Positions 35,205 to 46,500 of a stretch of DNA of 64,000 nucleotides are shown here, one piece after another; positions within the stretch are counted from its first letter, which is position 1; every line of letters starts with the position of its first letter. This DNA is from Cannabis sativa (taxonomy: Eukaryota > Streptophyta > Magnoliopsida > Rosales > Cannabaceae). Location: the NCBI RefSeq assembly GCF_029168945.1, contig NC_083604.1, forward strand, positions 34,343,686 through 34,407,685. Direction: 5' to 3'. Position numbers and translations under genes: made by a program. The notes beneath the pieces were generated by a model that did not search any database, had not been told where the DNA came from, and was given only the letters and a program-made list of their open reading frames with translations.

Positions 35205-36624
35205 GGCTCAATATCCCAACAAGAGGCTCAAAATCCTGTGACAGGAGGTAAAAATATCTGCTATACAACCTCACCAATATCCCCAATTAGAACAAAAATC
35301 AATGAGCTACACTGAGTTCAGCAATTCACCACAATTAGGTGACAATGACAACAACCCAAATGTTGAATATCCAGCAATGATAGCTTTCAAAATGTTTAAA
35401 ACAGAAATCTACCCCGACATTATCACAAACCAAATCTTGAGTAGAAATCTCACCACAAATAGCCAATGACAGCTCCAATTAATAACAATGATCAACATAG
35501 CATAGCACACACTAGAATAATTTTCAGACTTAGAATTTATCTTAGCAAGCTCATTATATCGCAAGAAAATTTCTCAAAACTTACAAAAATTTCGACGAGC
35601 GACGACCCTGAAAATTACTTGACAGAGCCGCATAGAGATTAATGGACCACCTACGGAATATCATTGGCGTGCGAGATTGGGTCTTGGAGGTGGCAAATGA
35701 TAGGGAAAAGAAAGAGGGGGAGGTTGTCGTCTCGGCGGTTGAGTTGTTGTTGCTGAGATGGAGAAAGATGAATGTGGATTTCAGGTTGGAGGGATGAGAG
35801 AATGGTGAGGAGCGGATTCTAGAGAAAATTGAGAAAGGGGGTCGAAATGGTTGGGGGGGTAGTTGGGTCTGGTGATGGTGAAGGTGAGATGGTAATGGAG
35901 AAGGAGGCGATGGGGGGATCTGATAGGGATTTGGGGCTATGTTCGGCTGGAGAAGGGGGTAGTCGGGCCTGGTATTTCGAGTGGTGGCTATGGTGAATGA
36001 AGGTGTGATGGAGGGGATGGCTATGGTGAATACGCTGGGTTCTGATAGGGATTTTTTTTTCTCTTTTTTTTTTTTTTTTAACTAAACATAATGTAATACG
36101 ATCTATATACATATATGCTTTTTTCTCTTGTTTTTTTGAAAAATATAAAAATAATGTAATATTAATTAATATATATTTTTAAGTAAAAATATTGTAATAT
36201 GTAATATGTGGATATTTCATCTCGTACTCCAAGTGAGATTACGCCTGCTGCAGCAAAATTTCCACAAAAATTCAGCAAAAATCTTTGTTGAGTGCTCAAA
36301 ATTTTGCTAGAAAAATGCTGCAGCAGGCGGAGGTTCTCCAACTCAACGAAAAATTCTTTTGTGCTCTAAAGAAATGCTGTATCAAAATTTAATCAAAAAT
36401 TTAGCAAAACCTCTAAACTTTCAAATCACCTCCAAAGCTCCAAATTGTGCTCCAAAAACACCTGAAACATCAAACCAAGTATAAAATCCACCCAAACACT
36501 TAAAATAAAAATGAACATAAAATAAAAAAAATAAAAATAAAGAAAAATTCTTTTTTTTTTTCTATTTATTTTTCCTTTCTATTTTTTTTCAAAAATATTT
36601 ACAATACTCGTTCTTCTTCCAACA
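35205..36624 (-). other. Athila pol to env-like spacer
   Basis: Non-coding, about 1.4 kb. It contains GCTGCAGC palindromes (near 36247 and 36317) that make an inverted pair, CCTGCTGCAGCA against TGCTGCAGCAGG, plus T-runs at about 36050-36078 and 36550-36562. A purine-rich stretch lies at about 35690-35960. Nothing else is supported. Confidence 0.6.
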
Positions 36625-36673
36625 TTGGGTTGCCTCAAAATAGAATTGACAATCTGAACAGAAGGCAACCCAA
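36625..36673 (-). other. Perfect 11-bp inverted repeat just after Athila pol
   Basis: TTGGGTTGCCT (36625-36635) and AGGCAACCCAA (36663-36673), with a 27-base loop, begin 12 bases past the pol stop codon. The RNA would fold into a stable stem. Confidence 0.8.
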
Positions 36674-36685
36674 CCACCTTCTACT

Positions 36686-37895
36686 TCATGCATCCTCCAA
36701 AGTGATTGAGGTCTTTGCTCGATCGACCTCACCACCAAAATAATACTTTAGACGTTGCCCATTCAGTTTAAATTCCCTTTCGGATTGCTCATTACAAACA
36801 TCCACAACTCCATGAGGATAAAATTTTGTTATGGTGAATGGGCCCAACCAACTGGACTTCAACTTACCCAGAAATAACTTCAACCGCGAGTTAAAGAGCA
36901 AAACTTGCTGCCCCTTCTCAAACACTTGAGGTTGAATTCTTTTGTCATGCCACTTCTTGGCATTTTCTTTATAGAGCTTAGCATTCTCATACGAAAACAA
37001 CCTCATTTCCTCAAGCTCATTCAATTGTAACTTTCGAGCTTCCCATGCCGCTTTGAGATCCATATTCAACTTCTTCATAACCCAATAAGCTTTGTGTTCC
37101 AATTCAACTGGCAAATGGCAAGCTTTATCGTAAACTAAACGGTAAGGAGACATGCCCAAAGGAGTTTTGAAAGCAGTTCTATAGGCCTAAAGAGCATCAC
37201 CCAACCATTGAGACCAATCTTTTTGAGTAGGATTTACCACTTTCTCCAAAATTCCTTTGATTTCTCGATTAGAAATTTATGCTTGGCCATTTGTTTGAGG
37301 ATGGTAAGTCGTAGCTATCTTGTGCTTCACACTATACTTAGCCAAAAGAGGTGCCAAAACTTTGTTAACAAAATGAGTTCCCCCAACACTAATGAGAGCT
37401 CTTGGAGTCCCAAAACGAGTGAAGACATTCTTGTGTAGAAATTTCATCACCACCTTAGAGTCATTGGTGGGATTTGAAATTTCTTCCACCCATTTTTACA
37501 CATATTCTACAACCACCAAAATGAACAAATTTTTAAAGGACAGGGGAAAGGGTCCCATGAAATTGATGCCCCAGACATCAAACAACTCTACCTCGAGAAT
37601 AACTTGCAAAGGCATCTCATTTCGAGCAAAAATATTACCAACCCGTTGGCATCTGTCACACCGTTTAGCAAACTCATAAGCATCCTTAAAAATGGAAGGC
37701 CAATAATACCCCAATTGAAGTACTTTTAGAGCTGTTCTTTGGCCTCCAAAATGCCCTCCATAAGGCGATGAGTGACAATGCTCAAGAATGTTTTGAACCT
37801 CTTCTTGCAACACACAACACCTTATTACACGATCATCACACTGCTTATAAAGAAAATGTTCATCCCAATAATAAGACCTCACATCATGGAAGAAC
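36686..37895 (-). pseudogene. pol: Athila integrase, catalytic triad destroyed
   Basis: HHCC domain HCHSSPYGGHFGGQ...CDRCQ, then the core. The three acidic catalytic positions are all lost. The first Asp reads Asn in VWGINFMGP (codon 37562-37564). The second reads Val in LISVGGTHF (37385-37387). The Glu is a TAA stop after NGQA (37277-37279). The C-terminal part (36686-37159) is open: [50 protein letters not shown], ending in a TAG or equivalent at 36686. Further stops lie near 37493 and 37190. Confidence 0.92.
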
Positions 37896-38480
37896 TTCTT
37901 GAGCGGCTACCCTTTTAAATCAGATGGAATCCGCCCACTCACTAAGTAGTTTGCAAAATCAGCATACCAAGGAGTGGAGTCTTGGTTTACTAAGCTTACC
38001 ATCAATAATGCCTCATCTGAGAACATCTCTTTAATTCGCTGCTCAACTTCCTTTATCTCATCATCACCTTCTAGTCTAGAAAGATGATCAGCCACTTGAT
38101 TCTCAGCTCCTTTTCTGTCACAAATCTCCAAATCAAATTCTTGAAGAAGCAACATCTAACGAATCAGTCTCGATTTGGCATCCTTCTTGGTAATGAGATA
38201 CTTGATTGCAGAATGATCTGTGTACACCACCACTTTGGTCCCAACAAGGTAAGCTCGAAACTTGTCAAAGGCAAAAGCCACAACCAATAACTCCTTCTCC
38301 GTAGTGGTGTAGTTCAATTGGGCATCGACTAATGTCCTGCTTGCTTAATAAATAGAGTGAAACACCTTCTATCTTCTTTGGCCAAGAACATCACCTACTG
38401 CAAAATCACTAGCATCACACATTAGCTCAAAAGAAAGTGATCAATCGAGGGCTACAATAATAGGAGCCGATACAAGAGCC
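37896..38480 (-). pseudogene. pol: Athila RNase H
   Basis: Recognisable by [28 protein letters not shown] (38300-38210), LLLQEFDLEICDRKGAENQVADHLSRL (about 38155-38080) and the GRIPSDLKG linker. A stop lies at about 38156 and another at 37907. The upstream part (38300-38480) is frame-disrupted. Confidence 0.85.
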
Positions 38481-39768
38481 TTTTTTAAAGTTACGAAAGC
38501 TTCATGACATTCCTTGGTGAACTCAAAAGATCTATTCTGCTCAAGTAAAGAGCGAAGAGGCTTTGAGATTTTTGAGAAATCTTTAATAAACCTCCTATAA
38601 AAACCCGCATGCCCCAAAAAACTTCAAATTCCTTTGACAGTAGTAGGAGGTGGTAGCTTCTCAATAACTTCAACTTTCGCTCTATCCACTTCAATGCCCT
38701 TGTTAGACACCTTATGACCTAAAACAATTCCTTCTTGAACCATGAAATGACATTTTTCCCAATTGAGAACTAAGTTCGTGTCTTCATATCTTGCTAAAAC
38801 TTTCTCCAAGTTAACTAAACAAGTGTCAAAAGACTCCCCAAATACCAAGAAGTCATCCAGGAAGATCTTAAGAATGTTTTCTGCCATGTCTGAAAAAATT
38901 GCCATCATACACCTTTGGAAAATGGCGAGAGCATTGCATAAACCAAATGGCATTCTTCGAAAGGCAAAGGTGCCATAGGGACTAGTGAATGTTGTTTTCT
39001 CTTGGTCTTCCAAAGCTATGGCAATTTGATTATAGCTAGAATACCCATCAAGGAACAATAGAATTCTTTTCCCGCCAAATGATCAAGCATTTGATCAATG
39101 AATGGCAGCGGGAAATGATCTTTCTGCGTGGCCTTGTTCAACTTTCAATAGTCCATACAAACACGCCAACCCGTCACTGTTCTTGTGGGGATCAACTCAT
39201 TATTTTCATTAGCTACCACTGTGACTCTGCCTTTTTTTGGAACACAATGAATTGGGCTTACCCAAGAACTGTCTGAAATGGGGTAGACAATGCCAAAGTC
39301 CAGCCACTTGATTACCTCCTTTCTAACCACTTTCTTCATGATGGGGTTTAGCCGTCATTGCTACTCCACAGAATTGTTGCAACAATCTTCCAACAGAATC
39401 TTATGCATGCAAATCGAAGGACTTATATCCTTGATGTTCGCCATGGTCCAACCAATGGCTCTTTTGTATTTCTTCAAAACATCAATTAACAAGAGTTCTT
39501 TTTGGGTACCCAACATAGCAGAAATAATTACCAGAAAGGTCTCTCCATCTCCAAAATAAGCATACTTCAAGTGACTAGGCAACAACTTCAACTCCAACTC
39601 AGGTGGTTCTTGAATGGATGGCTTAGGAGGTTTGAAATTGTTCTCTGAAAACTCCAAAGATTCAAATGGCCTCCTAAACTTAGTGAAAAGCTGCTTTGAC
39701 TCTACCCAAGTAACTTTGGTTTCTTCATCTTCACTTAAAGCTTCAAGCTCTTCAAGAGAACTTATCAT
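38481..39768 (-). pseudogene. pol: Athila reverse transcriptase
   Basis: The upstream linker (39768-39361) reads KYAYFGDGETF, AIGWTMANIKDISPSICMHKILLED, then two stops. RT follows: WLDFGIVYPISDSSWVSPI, VTGWRVCMDY, a frameshift, LDGYSSYNQIAIA, PYGTFAFRRMPFGLCNA and the catalytic box FLDD (38852-38863). A TGA after TVKGI (38624-38626) precedes SFLGHAGFYRRF. At least four lesions in total. Confidence 0.92.
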
Positions 39769-40081
39769 CTATTCCTCTTTTGAAGCTTCTTTGTGAATTT
39801 TTCTACCACAATAGAATAAATTACACTGAGACGAGAGCATTCCTCAATCTCATTCGGAAACCTCATGGCATTGAATACATTAAAAGTCATTTGTTGATCA
39901 TTCACCCGCTTAGTAAGCTCCCCTTTTTGCACATCAATCAAGGTCCTCCCGGTAGCGAGGAATGGCCTTCCCAAAACAATAGGAACTTCTCTATTTGCCT
40001 CATAATCAAGAATGATGAAATCGGCCAGAAAAATGAGCTTATTCTTGTATCAAGAAATCTTCGGAATTGACCATCCTCTTG
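39765..40081 (-). pseudogene. Athila protease remnant, active-site half deleted
   Basis: Only the C-terminal protease part remains: ADFIILDYEANREVPIVLGRPFLATGRTLIDVQKGEL. The segment normally carrying the catalytic DLGAS motif is missing. The frame passes from the FPQRFKK...EDGQFRRF region of gag-PR straight to KLIFLADFIILD, implying an internal deletion of perhaps 150-200 codons. Confidence 0.75.
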
Positions 40082-41043
40082 CTACTTTTTGAATCTTTGA
40101 GGAAAAGTTGGGGTTGGCTTGCTAAGTAACTTTTCTGCTGCATTTTGATGAGGAATTGGTGCAGCATTTTCTTCAGGTTGCTCCTTTGGCATATTAGAAC
40201 GTTCAACATTTTTTTCTTTTTCTACTCGACTTTGGATTGAAGTGGGCTCATTTTGATCCTTAGCTTGTTCCTCATTTGACTCCAGATTTTTACCACTCCT
40301 CAACGTTACTGCCTTGCAATGCTCCTTGCCATCTCTTCTTGGATTTCAGTATCACTAGGAAAAGTACTTTGTGGCGTATTTTGAAGCTCACTAACTAGTT
40401 GCCCAACTTGATTTTCTAGAGTTCTCATAGAGGTTGCTTGACTTTGGATCGCAATGTCATTTTTGGCCATATAATTCTCAGTTCTTGTCATGAAATTTTC
40501 TGTCTTGACCATGAAATCGTGCATCATACTCTTAAGAGAAATTGTTTGGACACCTTTTTGGGGTCTTTGTTGAAAGGCTTGTTGAGAAAAACCAGGTGGA
40601 AAGTTGGATCTAGGAGGCATAGATGAACTGCTAGTACCAGCCCCTTGATTTTTGTATGCCAAGTTTGGGTGTTTCTTGTATGTTTGGTTGTACGCATTTT
40701 GACTTCCCATGTAAAACACAGATGCAGGATTGAATGGGCAATTGTCAAAGGTATGAGCCTCACTACAAAAAACACAAGAAACCTCCTCAAGTTTTCCCAT
40801 AGGTGAGGAAACACTTTGTTGACCCATGCTCATATTTTTGATCATATTTGACATAGACAGGACTTGGGCAGATAAAGCAGTAATGGCATCAACTTCAATA
40901 ACATCAGCAACTTTCTTCCCCAAAGGTACTCTAATAGTGGGCCACTGATAATTGTTGTTGGAAATTCTCTCAATAATATCATAGGCCTCATTGTAGGACT
41001 TGGCAAGTAAAGCACTGTTGACCTCGCTTTTAGCCAACGACAA
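40082..41043 (-). pseudogene. gag: Athila gag, C-terminal half
   Basis: Starts abruptly at 41043 with NSALLAKSYNEAYDIIERISNNNYQWPT, the middle of Athila Gag. It continues through ALSAQVLSMSNMI, a CX2CX3HX4C knuckle (CVFCSEAHTFDNC), a Gln/Pro-rich region, a coiled-coil-like repeat (VKTENFMTRTENYMAKND) and ENQVGQLVSEL. A frameshift near 40310 leads to LRSGKNLE and the KPTPTFPQRFKK end at 40082. The N-terminal half is lost at the Tat junction. Confidence 0.9.
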
Positions 41044-41650
41044 TGAGTCTAATTTAGTAAGCGATAAGTAGTTTATAACGATTGAAATATATTAAATCAG
41101 TATAAAGACACAGGAATTTTATAAAGGTTCAGCCCCAAGCCGTTCGGCAATAGCCTAATCCTCGTTATTTGTATTAACTCAAGAACAAGGAGAAAGATTC
41201 CTTTTCTTATAGCTCTTACAACAATATCTTTGAATATGAATTCTTAGACAATATCTCTCAAGTAAAAATCCTTCGACCCTTTGCCCAGTGAATATGCATC
41301 ACTATTTATAGGGCTATGAGCTTGGAGAGGAAGTATTTCTCTTCTCGTTACACTGAATATAAGCAAAAAGATTGCATAGTAAATACAAAATACACTAATT
41401 ATGGGATTTGGACAGCTTGCCATATCTCTGCAATCTGATCCCCAAGTTATAGGGATTTCCTTGATGACTCACGATGCGAAAGATGAATTCGCTAAGTGTT
41501 GGTCGCTCTATGCGGATTGCTGATTGCTTTGCCTCGAGCATGCATATGAGGTATCGTGTTCGAATTATATATTGCGAACAGATACTCAGAGTCGATTCCA
41601 CGTGTCACCATCATGCGATGCCACGTCAGGGTGCAAAAATTGGGATAACA
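41044..41650 (-). repeat. 3-prime LTR of Tat element (about 607 bp)
   Basis: Plus-strand borders TGAGTCTAAT and GGGATAACA (TG...CA), abutting a polypurine tract. It has a minus-strand TATA box (41302-41311). The right border is supported by the PPT; the left by the abrupt loss of Athila gag. No partner LTR is available to confirm. Confidence 0.75.
41302..41311 (-). promoter_or_regulatory. TATA box in Tat LTR
   Basis: CTATAAATAG on the minus strand, pointing leftward as required for an LTR of this orientation. Confidence 0.6.
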
Positions 41651-41906
41651 TTTGCCCCAAGTCTGGACGGGACTTCCGAAGTTGCATGTAGACTTCATCC
41701 GAGCTGTCTTTGCGTTTGGATAGGTGACACGTGTCAGGTGCACCTGTTTGCGACTCGATGTGAGGCTGTGCAAAAATTGGGATAACATTTGCCCCCCAAG
41801 TCTGGACGGGACTTTCAAAGTTGCATGTAGACTTCATCTGAGCTGTCTTTGCGTTTGGATAGGTGACACGTGTCAGGTGCACCTGTTCGCGACTCGATGT
41901 GAGGCT
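41631..41906. repeat. Direct duplication spanning LTR edge, polypurine tract and two palindromes
   Basis: Copies 41631-41767 (137 bp) and 41768-41906 (139 bp), 4 substitutions and 2 extra C. Each holds the last 20 bp of the LTR, the PPT (minus strand GACTTGGGG(GG)CAAA), TGACACGTGTCA and CAGGTGCACCTG. Confidence 0.93.
41651..41663 (-). other. Polypurine tract of Tat element, with a second copy at about 41788-41802
   Basis: Minus strand reads GACTTGGGGCAAA next to the LTR start TGTTATCCC. The duplicated copy has two additional G. Which copy primed the LTR cannot be decided without the 5-prime LTR. Confidence 0.75.
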
Positions 41907-42089
41907 GACTGGGCGTCCCTTCGATTTTTGGCTAATAAATGCTCTGACAATTAATATTTTGAAATCCAATTTTCTCTCACCATGGTTGACGGCTACACTT
42001 GATTACTTTTGATTTCCCATATTTGCTTTTAGGGGGAACCGAGGCATCTGAGGTTCTTTTGAAATGATTACCCCTTTTCGTTGTCTGCC

Positions 42090-42099
42090 AATAAATACC
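42090..42099 (+). promoter_or_regulatory. Probable TATA box of the Tat antisense gene
   Basis: AATAAATACC on the plus strand, about 540 bases before the first ATG of the antisense gene and about 160 bases before the leader intron donor. The exon between has a CT/CA-rich start typical of plant transcription starts. Inference from position. Confidence 0.45.
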
Positions 42100-42257
42100 A
42101 GTGAGCATCTGTCCACAAACTCATTTTCACAAACCTTCCTTGCTAAGTAAGTTCAAAGCGAAAAGAGAGGTTTTAGGCTTCAAGTTTGCTGAAGTGCTTT
42201 CATCAAAACTGCTTGTTTGGCTTGACGTAACTTGAACCCAGACGCTTGATTCCTTGA

Positions 42258-42630
42258 GTAAGTTCTCGATTTCCTTTATGTTTACTTTGCACATTTTCAT
42301 TCTGAATGCACTTTCGATTTTGCCGTATAAGATATGTAGGAAACCCTAAGTTTAGAAACTCTGCGATTTTCCTTTGTTACGGTTCATGCGGTTTCATCGT
42401 CCATAATGCTTGCTTTTTGAACTGCATAATGTTTGTCTTTCATCTTGCTTATTCTAAGCTTCATGAAAATCTTTTGCCCTAACTCGTAAAAATTCCAAAC
42501 TTCCCGAGTTTTGACCTTTCGTTGAGTATTCTTACTCTTTAAATTGTTGAGTACTCCTGGTCGGCATATTTGCCTGTTTTAACGTTCGATATCCTGACCA
42601 AACACTCATCTTGTGTGTTGTCTTTTGTAG
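42258..42630 (+). other. Probable leader intron of the Tat antisense gene (373 bp)
   Basis: The donor GTAAGT at 42258 follows TTGA. The acceptor TCTTTTGTAG ends at 42630 and is directly followed by ATGAACCC, the first ATG. The interval is T-rich, as plant introns are. RNA evidence is lacking. Confidence 0.6.
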
Positions 42631-43591
42631 ATGAACCCAGGTGAGTTTTGGGGAAACAAACACCAAATCGACCAAGATCTGCTTCAACTCTTGCACGAGG
42701 ATCATCATCGTATTTGTTCCAGTCCAACTTCTTCGAGTGACAGGCATTCTTCCTTAAGTCTTTTGTCTAGCAATAGGATGATGGCTCGTAACAAAAAAAC
42801 AATGCGTAGGGTTGACGGATCAGACCCTCAAGTGGCCCGGCACGCCACCTTACGCAGCGCCGAACAAGATCCAACCGTTCAGGAGGAGGAGGATCAAGAA
42901 GGGGACGTTGAGGTCTAGGAGATTGAGGAGCAGGACGATGTCCGTCCTAGCAGTCCCTCCGAGGCGGAGGAAGAAGAGGAGGTTGCACCTGGGATACAAT
43001 GACGTCGGGGAGCCAATTGATGCTGATGGCGACGTCCTGGTTGAGGGCGTGGACTACGCCAGTGAGGAACTTACTGCTGCGGTTCCTCATAGAAGGCAAG
43101 GTACCTTGGGTGTCAGGTGGGTGAGCCCTCTGTCCACAATTACTGAGGCGCGTCTGCGGGATCTCGACTAGGATGGCTACCTAGGCGAATTGGGTTGTTA
43201 CATTCCCGCTCATAATAATCGGGCCACAAACCCTAAAAGGGGAATGTGTGCCTGGTCGGGTGCTCATGCCCAGCAAGGGGCATTGTTGCCTTTGCACCCG
43301 TACTTTAGGAATGTAGTAGACTTCTTCCGCCTGTGGCCGACCCAATTTACTCCCAAGGGCATTAAGTATTTGGCGACCCTCTTCGTTCTCTACGCTTCCC
43401 AGAAATGGGATATGCCCTCTCCCCATGAGGTAAGCTAGTTTTTTGATTTGAAGTCCACCCTTACGCAGGGCAGGTCGGGGTACTTCTATTTCTCTCAACC
43501 AGACTTCAAGTGGTTGACGGGCATCGAGGATAAGGCCGTTTGCAAAATTAGACATTTTGTTGACGAGTACTTCATGGTGGAAGGCATGGGC
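42631..43591 (+). pseudogene. Tat antisense gene, 5-prime part (putative gypsy-type transposon protein)
   Basis: The first ATG at 42631 gives MNPGEFWGNKHQIDQ. An acidic low-complexity region follows (QEEEDQEGDVEV, stop, EAEEEEEV), then a frame change into EGVDYASEELTAAV and a TAG at 43169-43171. The conserved part is GCYIPAHNN, GALLPLHPYFRNVVDFFRLWPTQFTPKGIKYLATLFVLY. This resembles the Pfam putative gypsy type transposon domain (Transposase_28). A very short GT-AG interval (43430-43468) lies before GRSGYFYFSQPDFKWL. Copia C interrupts it after VEGMG. Function unknown; the reading frame is broken. Confidence 0.75.
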
Positions 43592-46500
43592 TGTTGGAAT
43601 TTATTTTACAAGGAACTTAGATCTACTCAAAAGTATGTTGTTTAACACCCTAAATATGAACTTTCTAAAACGATAATTAAACACATATAAAGTTAAGAAA
43701 ACCTTACATTGATGGCAGCGGAATAATGTCTCCTTCCACTCAGATCCCTAACCCTTGTATCCTTTCTGTCGTAGAGTATTATCAAGATCTGAGCCCGAAT
43801 GTCCTTCTCTTTGTGTGTGATCCTTCACAGTCTTCCAATCTATGATTGAGGTACCACTTGCTGTGTGTGGGTACTACTCTATCACTAAGGGTTCGAAATT
43901 GAGAAGAGGAAAAGAGAGAGGGATAGGGTCGGCTATAGAGAAAGAAGAGGAAGGCTCAGTTTTTTCTGAAAAAAGCAATTTTCTGATTGAAGGCTTGAAA
44001 AACTTGTTAAACTTAATATTTGACCGAGCCACCACTTTCTATTTATAGGAAACTATTAGGTTTAGGTTAGTAATTATTTGGCATTAAAATAATGAAAATA
44101 TCAACTGGAAATATCTGCTTAAGTGGTCGGCCACAGGTGTTATTGTTGGGTTTTATGCCCTAAATAAAACTCTGTTTCAATGTAATCCAGATTATTCAAT
44201 ATCAATAAAGTAACAGAAGTAATTTTTCATTCACTTGTGTATGTTTTGGTTCACTTAATCAATTGCTTGTCTATTTGAGTTATAAATTCATCCAAACCCC
44301 TTTTCACATACTTGATCATGTTTATTGTGTTGTCAACACAGTTGAAAATAAACATGACTATGTGAATAAAGTATTCCTAGATTTATCAGAACACTGGGTT
44401 TCACTGATATGACAATCTACAACAGAGTTTACTTACATTTGGAGAAATGTTATGTTCTTTCCAGAACATAGGTTAAAGTAAAGCTCAGGTTGGATGCATG
44501 GAGTATGCATTGGAATGGACCGATATTGAACTTTGAATTAGATTTTGAAACTTACCGTAAATATCTATTCAATTCAATATCATAAGTTGATCCTAGATCA
44601 CATGATCGAAATCCTGATATGGTTAGGCTCAATTTCAAGAGTATTATTCGTGTTCTTTGATTTGTTAGTTAAGCCTAATCTTTAGTCTGCGCAATACATA
44701 CATTTTGGGAACACGGTAGTGCGATTGAGTGGGAGCGCTAACATAAATATGGAATCTATAGCTTCTATCTGGCGAATAGTAAGCAAAGGGTGATTTCCTT
44801 CGAGCTTAACCAAACGAGATAAATGATTGAGTACTCATTTCACTTAGTTGAAATATCATTTATACAGGGTTAAGTATTTTAAGGATAAAATACATTGTAG
44901 GGTGTTACGGTAATTTAGTCCCTTTACAGTGTAAATCATCCATATAGAGGATCATTGATCACATTAGGATTATAACAATGGATAACTAATGATGTGTCTA
45001 TATGGTGGAACATATAGAGCATTCTATATACTGAGAGTGCAATTCTGAGTTCTATGTGTGGATTCAACGAAGAATTAATAAGTTAGTGAATTTAAGTGGT
45101 AAATTCTAGATCTGCTTATTGGAAGCTCGGATATATAGACCCATGGTCCCCTCACTAGTTGAGATAATATTACTTGTAAGACTCATTTAATTGATTTTAA
45201 TTAATCAATTAAAAATTCTCAAGATAGACTTGTCTGTTTGAGAATTTATCACTTATTAAGGGAAAAAACAGTAAATAGAGATTTTGAAGGGCATATTTAT
45301 TAATTAGGAAACTTTAATTAGTTTCATTATTAATAAAATAAATGACAATATATTATTTGATAATTAATTTTAATTATTAAATAATTAGATTTGACATTTA
45401 TGTGGTTGAATAAAGGAATTGGCAGTTTTTGATAAAACAGGAAACTATCAGTGTAGGAAAAGAAAAGTTGGAAAAGTGGCAAGCCTTGTTTCCACAATGC
45501 CTAGGCCGGCCACTTAAGCTTCCTTTTCTCTTTGATTTTTTCAATTCTAAATGTCAATCATAGCCCTGGGTGGTCTTCTATAAATAGAAGGCAAAGGCTT
45601 CAGAGTTGAACACAACTGTGCAACTTTTTCACAACATTATTCTGACAGAATTTTCTCTCTGAAAATTCTCTCTGAGCCGCCACCCTCTCTCTCTCTCTTC
45701 CTTCACTGTTTCAAAATGTATAAGTGCTAGAGTAGTGCCCACACACATCAAGTAATACCTCAATCATAGTGAGGAAGGCTGTGTAGAATTCAGAAACAAC
45801 AAAGAAGGACTATCGGGCTCAGATCCTGATTATACTCTGCTACACAAAGGAATCAAGGGTTAGAGATCTGAGTGGGAGGAGACATATATTCCGCTGCACC
45901 CAATGTAAGATTTCTGATACTCTTATGTGTTTAATTTTCTATCGTTTTAGAAGTTCATATTTAGGTTGTTAAATCAACATACTTGTGAGTAGATCTAAGT
46001 TCCTGGTAAAATAACTTCCAACAGTTATTGGGCCTCACTTGGATTTTGCAGTTTTCACAATTTTTATTTCTATTTTCTCAAAAACGCAAATTTTCCAATT
46101 CTAACCTTTTAAATGAAAAAACTAATTATTTAATAACTAAAATAGATTATTAAATAATATTGTCATTTAACTTAATTATTAATTAGACATATAGAGTCTC
46201 TTAATTAATAAATAAATCGAGAATCTCTTTTCTTCACAATTTCACCCCTGCTTAGTGAAAATTCATAAATTAGAGATAGTCTAACTTTAGAATTATAATT
46301 GATTAATCACAAATCAATTATTGAGTCTTACAAGCAGTAAAGTCTCAACTAGAATGGGGACCATGGATCTATATGCCGAGCTTCCAATAAGTGAACCGAA
46401 TTTACTAAGTAAATCCCTACTTATTCATTCCTCGTTGAATCCACTCTTAGAACTTAGAATTGCACTCTCACACTTATATAGAGCATATTATATGTTCCAC

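Larger units (their letters stand above)
30823..41043 (-). mobile_element. Ty3-gypsy Athila element, 5-prime end lost
   Basis: Minus-strand order from right to left: gag (C-terminal half), protease remnant, RT, RNase H, integrase, spacer, env-like ORF, polypurine tract, 3-prime LTR. This is the Athila/Calypso layout with a third ORF after pol. It is cut inside gag at 41043 by the Tat LTR. All enzyme regions carry stops or frameshifts. No 5-prime LTR or PBS of this copy is in the window; the LTR fragment at 59004-59858 does not qualify because its flank is chromovirus sequence, not a PBS. Confidence 0.9.

Noticed and set aside
35819..36112. 97-codon minus-strand frame rich in Pro, Ser and His
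   Set aside because: Low-complexity translation of a purine-rich tract in the Athila spacer.
41474..41969. Several overlapping frames of 76-127 codons on both strands, with internally repeated peptides
   Set aside because: They arise from the 137-bp direct duplication at the Tat LTR edge; no codon-level conservation is visible.
43430..43468. Certain 39-bp intron in the Tat antisense gene
   Set aside because: GT and AG are present and the join gives a sensible frame, but 39 bp is shorter than usual plant introns; mentioned only as a possibility.
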